Source of the DNA: Mesostigma viride | Taxonomy: Eukaryota; Streptophyta; Mesostigmatophyceae; Mesostigmatales; Mesostigmataceae | Direction of reading: 5' to 3' | NCBI GenBank assembly: GCA_009746045.1 | Contig: RPFO01000175.1 | Span: 1,311,001 to 1,375,000 of the forward strand | Length of the DNA: 64,000 nucleotides | In this document: positions 60,501-64,000 of the stretch, one piece after another | Layout: every line of letters starts with the position of its first letter | Numbering within the stretch: the stretch's first letter is position 1 | Translations under genes and position numbers: made by a program | The notes under the pieces: generated by a model | What the model was told of the DNA's origin: nothing | Seen by the model: only the letters and a program-made list of their open reading frames with translations | Databases searched by the model: none

Positions 60501-60817
60501 GTGATAGACTCGGCATGGACATGTGCTACACTAGACGTGACGGGCTCACCCCCGGGCAGCCTCCTGGTTTGTCTGTAATATGGAGGCAGATGGTGCGCAA
60601 GGATAGATGGCAAGTAGTGATGAAGGAGACCACCCCCAAGCCTGTGGGGGCTCCACGTGTGACCAAGTATGGCATTCATAGCGATTCGGGCCGCGGTGCC
60701 CACACCCCTGTAACTAGGACCTAGATAGCTTATACCATCCATTCCATCCCATGTTCCCCTCCCACTGAGGACTTATGCTCACGTGACGCAGTCACGTGTC
60801 TATTAATTAATTAATTA
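57544..60817 (+). mobile_element. LINE A2, nearly intact non-LTR retrotransposon
   Basis: Flanked by the perfect 10-bp ATATTTCGGG (57534-57543 and 60818-60827). Ends with a short 3' UTR and a (TTAA)n tail (60801-60817). 5'-truncated at the start of the endonuclease. The coding frame is open throughout, so the insertion is young. Confidence 0.96.
57545..60724 (+). CDS. LINE A2 ORF2: APE-type endonuclease (5'-truncated) and reverse transcriptase
   Basis: The protein nicks target DNA and copies its own RNA at the nick. The frame is open from the element edge; the first ATG is at 57785, but NNIAILGIQEHRRTAS (57610-57660), the endonuclease Glu motif, lies upstream of it, so the true start was lost by truncation. 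Residues counted from 57785: endonuclease end with ERCIDYVVMRKRH and SDHR near 159; linker rich in Pro/Ala; reverse transcriptase from PIPEWQHSYRIMLYKNKGS, NYRGVCIQSAALKLFMRMIL, GFRPGRNTVMAIFVARRL, LIFVDFIKAFDSVLWD, QTGVWQGCVLSPYLFIIVV to LIYADDITLIE (catalytic DD near 682); C-terminal domain LAGHLARTDQVDTSDRLAG and RKDRWQVVMKETT. No RNase H or ORF1 is present. Related copies A1 and A3 in this window are broken. Confidence 0.95.
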   Translation, partial: CHCLRSDDCQCHRVSNLIGFCIDNNIAILGIQEHRRTASARGSTALVADDIDGWRFYYGGGDGTGNGGVGLLCSPLAVRHMGEPQLVNARLLVATFHSMEGHSTYALTVGVGYAPHSGHPEQDRKDFFAALENLANGIPGRNYLALLLDANATLPPGTGGCQHAPNGTVSNANTELFADLLTTCDLVTANTRFPHSPDALVTHTSPTGTERCIDYVVMRKRHQGSVLAARSHVIPLVRSDHRIVTARIRLRFPSPFRKHVAPPDLRTLQLLEKSDDALEDFPEKRAHKRAAEAFVDALDIPASHAQLFAAGPASALRHLADKLPAAGALLPPRRPPRFTSLHRLPAVIQARQALRDNRDPARYARLKADYHSAIRQATKEQEDLHVREYFAHLKDQHGKYAWTRLRHAQRPAGGAQPAPRTLSGSPQQQLNQWYSSQSRLLGAPPPPPPLGPLAAARLAVAPADVPAPPTPPAAEQDYTYPALTEPLAHPNELPPFTELELSTAAKQLRFYAAVGPDQLPAPVIKLTALTGFLLDVCNRILLADAPPIPEWQHSYRIMLYKNKGSPDDPANYRGVCIQSAALKLFMRMILNRLRSALDCHLGESQMGFRPGRNTVMAIFVARRLFEEIALLQPGEFPAILIFVDFIKAFDSVLWDALWAVLARARVPTPLITVIRTLYEGSTTSVRTQHGITPPCPLQTGVWQGCVLSPYLFIIVVDYVMRQARARFASIAGRAPGLAITNELGEGGPTNKQNLLADLIYADDITLIEKPESAQLWLDCLALEARAVGLEISPKTEALALGMAGPPPTLRLLDDAEVNYPTSGRFKLLGSWLPDCEDDMTTRIGMAWAHLHDHRRWWSNPALPRIVKRDLFKVVILTILTYGAETWTLMQELEQRLDGAVTKMLRKALNIPFGLHISNEDLYADLPYVSHIIRHRRLGLAGHLARTDQVDTSDRLAGTKPAQPGRYVLTWRAPGRARQGRHPWTFRDRLGMDMCYTRRDGLTPGQPPGLSVIWRQMVRKDRWQVVMKETTPKPVGAPRVTKYGIHSDSGRGAHTPVTRT

Positions 60818-60827
60818 ATATTTCGGG

Positions 60828-61836
60828 GAAATGGGTATATTTTATTAGCCAATTATGGACCAAAGAGGTGAGAGGGGAAATGAGTATCAGCGAATCCTAA
60901 TCAAAGGTGGGCACACACACGTGTGGACTGAGGTGACAGGTGAAAGGCTAATAGGGCGCGTTATTAGACCAAGGAAGCCAGTGGACCTGAGTCATGTCGC
61001 CGTGAGGCATAATGGTGAATACCTGATTACGGCCCAGTAGATCATGAAAAAGCTGGAGCGGGCTGGGCTTGTCGTTATTGGGCCCTGGGTCCCACACCCT
61101 CGGCTGTGTTGTTCCTGAGCCAACAGCCATTGAATCCTATATCCCTACATATACCTGGGTCACCTTAACTGTTATATGGAAATAAACTAACACCCATTTC
61201 ACCGGAAAATCCTATATCCCTACATATTCAAAACCATCGGGCATCCTGTGGCCCGTACGCCGTAACTTTTTACGGAATTCCGTATATTTCAGTGATCAAC
61301 TCGTGATCGACGGGTGTCCTTTTCGCCTTTTCCCGTTGGGCGCAAGTCGACGGAATTTGGAGATCGTACAGGCTTCCGTGCGTGGTTAGACGGAAGACGC
61401 CGTATCTTGGGCGGCGGACGGAGCGCGTTGGTGCAGTGGGATACGATTGGCGTTCACTCGCTGAAATCTTTAATGGCTTTAAAGTCGTCTCGCGACATTT
61501 TGACGTTAGCGACTCGATCGAGCTTGACTGGAGCATAGTTGGTAGAGCTATAACGACTTGCCACCTGTCGACTCACCGAAACTGGGTCGTCTACTAGAGC
61601 GACGGTCGGATTGACGGCTTTCGTCTATTAAATACGGCCGCCACAATCCGTGCTCAGACCAGAACGTGGCCGCTAGCCATGTACCAACCTACGACGATCG
61701 TCGTAGGTTGGCTCACCGAAACTGGGTCATGATCAAGACGTGAAACTTCGACCAACTACGCGCAAATTTTCCGTCTTCAATCCGTGCAGGTGCTCTTGAA
61801 AGGGACCAATAATAGACGTTCGGTTTGAAACTGACC
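60828..61836. other. Region after LINE A2 with a perfect palindrome
   Basis: A 61-codon + strand frame at 60855-61040 (starts MDQRGERGNEYQRI) has no recognised relative. AATCCTATATCCCTACATAT occurs twice (61133, 61208). 61684-61711 is a perfect 28-bp palindrome with half-site CCAACCTACGACGA. CACCGAAACTGGGTC occurs at 61574 and 61714. No gene supported. Confidence 0.6.
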
Positions 61837-62990
61837 AAACTGGGGGCGGGGGGGCGGGGGCGGGGGGGGCGGGGGGCGGGGCGGCCCGGGGGCGGGGGGG
61901 CGGGGGCGGGGGGGGCGGGGGCGGGGGGGCGGGGGGGTGGGGGCGGGGAGGGGGGGGGGGGGGAACTCCGGGTGGGTGGGGGGCGCGGGGGCCGGGGAGC
62001 GGGGGGATCCCGCACACTATGCCGCGTCTCGCTGAGGAGGGCGGGGGGCCCTGCGACCTCGCCCGGCCGGGGCGGGCCGTCTCACTGTCCGGGGGGGCGG
62101 GGGAACCTCCGGGTGGCGGGTGGGGGGGCGCGGGGGCCTTGCGACCTCGGCGTCTCACTCAGGCGGGGAGGCATCCTGTGCCTTTTCACGGGGGGGCGGG
62201 GGGGCGCATCATGGCCGGCTGAGGGGGGAGGGGGGGGGGGAAACTCCGGGTGGGTGGGGGGCGCGGGGGCCGGGGGAGCGGGGGGATCCCGCAGACTCTG
62301 GCATCTCGCTGAGGAGGGCGGGGGGCCGGCCCTGCGACCTCGCCCGGCCGGGGCGGGCCGTCTCACAGTGCGGGGGCCGGGGGGGGGGGGGAAGCTCCGG
62401 GTGGCAGGGGGGGGGGGGGAAACTCCGGGTGGGTGGGGGGCGCGGGGCCGGGGAGCGGGGGCATCCCGCAGACTATGGCGTCTCGCTGAGGAGGGCGGGG
62501 GGCCGGCCCTGCGACCTCGCCCGGCCGGGGCGGGCCGTCTCACTGTGCGGGGGCCCGGGGGGGGGGGGGAACCTCCTGGTGGCGGGTGGGGGGCGCGGGG
62601 CCTTGCGACCTCGCCGTCTCACTCAGGCGGGGAGGCATCCTGTGGCGGATCTTCATACTTTCCGGTCTTTTTCAGGGATCCTCACGTGGTCGACGCCTGT
62701 CCTTCGCGCCACGCCTTTTCACGGGGGGGCGGGAGGGCGCATCATGGCTGAGGGGCCGGGGGGGGGGGGGGGGACCTCCGGGTGGGTGGGGGGCGCGAGG
62801 GACGGAGGATCCCGCAGACTCTGGCGTCTCACTGAGGAGGGCGGGGGGCCTCATTGCGACCTCAATACATGTAAAGACCATCGGCTCGCTAAGGGGGGAG
62901 GGGGGTTGCGACCTCGCCTGGGCGGGGGCGGGGCGTCTCACTGACGCGGCGAATGGCCTTCGGGTGGGTGGGAACTGGGAAGGGCGGACG
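61837..62990 (+). repeat. G-rich block with diverged repeats
   Basis: It begins with (GGGGGCGGGG)-type sequence to 61960. Then three to four diverged units carry CTCCGGGTGGGTGGGGGGCG, ATCCCGCAGACT, GTCTCGCTGAGGAGGGCGGG, GACCTCGCCCGGCCGGGGCG and GGCCGTCTCAC (61966-62090, 62244-62368, 62415-62545, a shorter one at 62775-62860). G-runs on the + strand could form G-quadruplexes throughout. A long + strand frame here is only base composition. Confidence 0.9.
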
Positions 62991-63640
62991 GACTGCCGGC
63001 CGTGTTTCAGGCCCACACAGCGTGTCGTTATTTGTCTCGCGACTTTTTCCTTTTTTCAGCCCCCTTCATAAGCTTCAGTTAACTTGAATCGAGTTGCCAT
63101 CTGTCGGCGGACGTATCGAAACTCGACTACTAGAGTTACGGTCGGCTTTGCGCCTTCTTTTGGGGGGGATGCGAAGCATCCCCCCCCCCTTAAGCTTGTA
63201 TTAATTTAGCAACAAGAACGGGGGCTTCGCCCCCGGGCCCCCGGTAGTAACCAATATTGTGCCTCTCCGGCGTTTGTGGCCGGTCTCCGGCCGGACCCGT
63301 CACCTTCTCTACTACAACCATCTACGGAACATGTGCACATTTAGGGCCCACTGAACGCGAGCAAATATTCCAGTCCGGGCGACCAACTTGAGTGAAAATC
63401 TGTGAAAATCGTACGCTAGTTCCCGGCCAAACGGAGATTCTAGAGATATTTGCCCTTCCCATGGCGCTACGGAGATGTGCGACTGAGGTCGTTACCATTT
63501 GTAACCGTGGGGTTAACACCGCTTCTCTGCATTGTAATAACCGTCGACTGCGCCATGGATCTAGAAAGTAGAAACGTATCCGCGACGCTACCGCGACTTC
63601 AGTACTTTCCGTATACTTACATTGGAATATAAGAGAAGAA
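62991..63640. other. Unassigned sequence with two short GC hairpins
   Basis: 63162-63186 folds as GGGGGGGATGC-GAA-GCATCCCCCCC; 63220-63234 folds as GGGGGC-TTC-GCCCCC. Such hairpins are typical of palindromic repeats in chlamydomonadalean organelle genomes. 63085-63150 is a diverged copy of 61555-61620 (GAGTTGCCATCTGTCG, ACTACTAGAGTTACGGTCGG), so related sequence flanks the G-rich block. No gene. Confidence 0.6.
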
Positions 63641-64000
63641 TGGGTAACACAAAAAGTTTATGAAAAAAAAAAAAACTCATGTAGGTAAAAAGGCTACACA
63701 AACATGACACATACACAAACAAACTAAAACAACACAAGGTCACAAGTACACTACAAGGTACAAGTACACATTTAAAAAAAAGGGAAACAATTTTGCACAA
63801 TGATTATGCTTGTATGGAGTGGTAAAATGGGCTCCTTTTTAGCAAATTAGCAAATTAGCGTTGGGCGGGGGCCGAAATTAATTATAAACTCAAAAGGTCA
63901 CAAGTACACATAAAAAAGGGGGGAAATTTTGCACAATGATTTTGCTTGTATGGATCGCGGTAAAATTGGCTCATTTTCGGGTATATGGTATTTATGACTT
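63641..64000. repeat. AT-rich end with a duplicated segment
   Basis: 63754-63817 and 63893-63954 are copies sharing CAAGTACACAT, then an A/G-rich run, TTTTGCACAATGATT and TGCTTGTATGGA. AGCAAATTAGCAAATTAGCG is a short direct repeat at 63841-63860. No gene. Confidence 0.85.

Noticed and set aside
61825..62944. Gly-rich frames of 274-308 codons
   Set aside because: Caused by absence of stop codons in G-rich repeat sequence; no conserved motif.

Overview
The window is nuclear DNA from a eukaryote, most likely a green alga. The evidence is two intron-rich genes of green-lineage type (a WD40-linked inositol-polyphosphate 5-phosphatase of the plant FRA3 class, and a receptor-like cyclic-nucleotide phosphodiesterase), non-LTR, Copia-like and Penelope-like retroelements, and very large amounts of tandem repeat. 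Short GC hairpins near 63.2 kb resemble the palindromic repeats known from chlamydomonadalean organelle genomes; that hint is weak. No prokaryotic gene arrangement, rRNA, tRNA or CRISPR array was seen.

Layout. 1-6430 is one array of about 131 copies of a 49-bp C-rich unit and forms the visible end of an intron. It runs straight into the splice acceptor of gene 1 (+ strand, nine exons between 6462 and 20234), whose phosphatase domain can be read almost completely; the WD40 part lies mostly upstream of the window. The introns of gene 1 are filled with 36-, 70-, 35-, 33- and 52-bp arrays, (CA)n and (CT)n. 21.0-37.8 kb is a retroelement graveyard: a decayed Copia-like element is broken by a short inverted-repeat element, a 5'-truncated LINE (A1) that itself contains an ORF1-only LINE (B), and a 3' scrap of LINE B. 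Further LINE copies follow (A3, C1, C2). Target-site duplications show the order of insertion. Gene 2 (- strand, 13 exons, 55624 down to 39027) codes for a membrane protein with two transmembrane helices flanking a Cache-like sensor region and a cytoplasmic phosphodiesterase domain. Its 4.8-kb eleventh intron holds a Penelope-like reverse transcriptase in antisense and a (GGAGGT)n array. Beyond it lie a 300-bp tandem duplication, a long hairpin, a nearly intact LINE (A2, 57544-60817, perfect 10-bp target duplication), a G-rich repeat block and AT-rich sequence.

The most striking observation is that introns of both genes carry diverged tandem copies of their own exon-intron junctions. Copies of a donor lie downstream of the true donor, and copies of an acceptor lie upstream of the true acceptor, always inside the intron; at least eleven junctions show it. 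It suggests that introns here grow by repeated duplication of segments spanning the splice site, and that the large arrays are later stages of this. A second pattern is that the long microsatellites and the satellite are pyrimidine-rich on the coding strand in both genes, although the genes lie on opposite strands.

The two genes fit phosphoinositide turnover and cyclic-nucleotide signalling respectively; nothing in the window shows that they act together.
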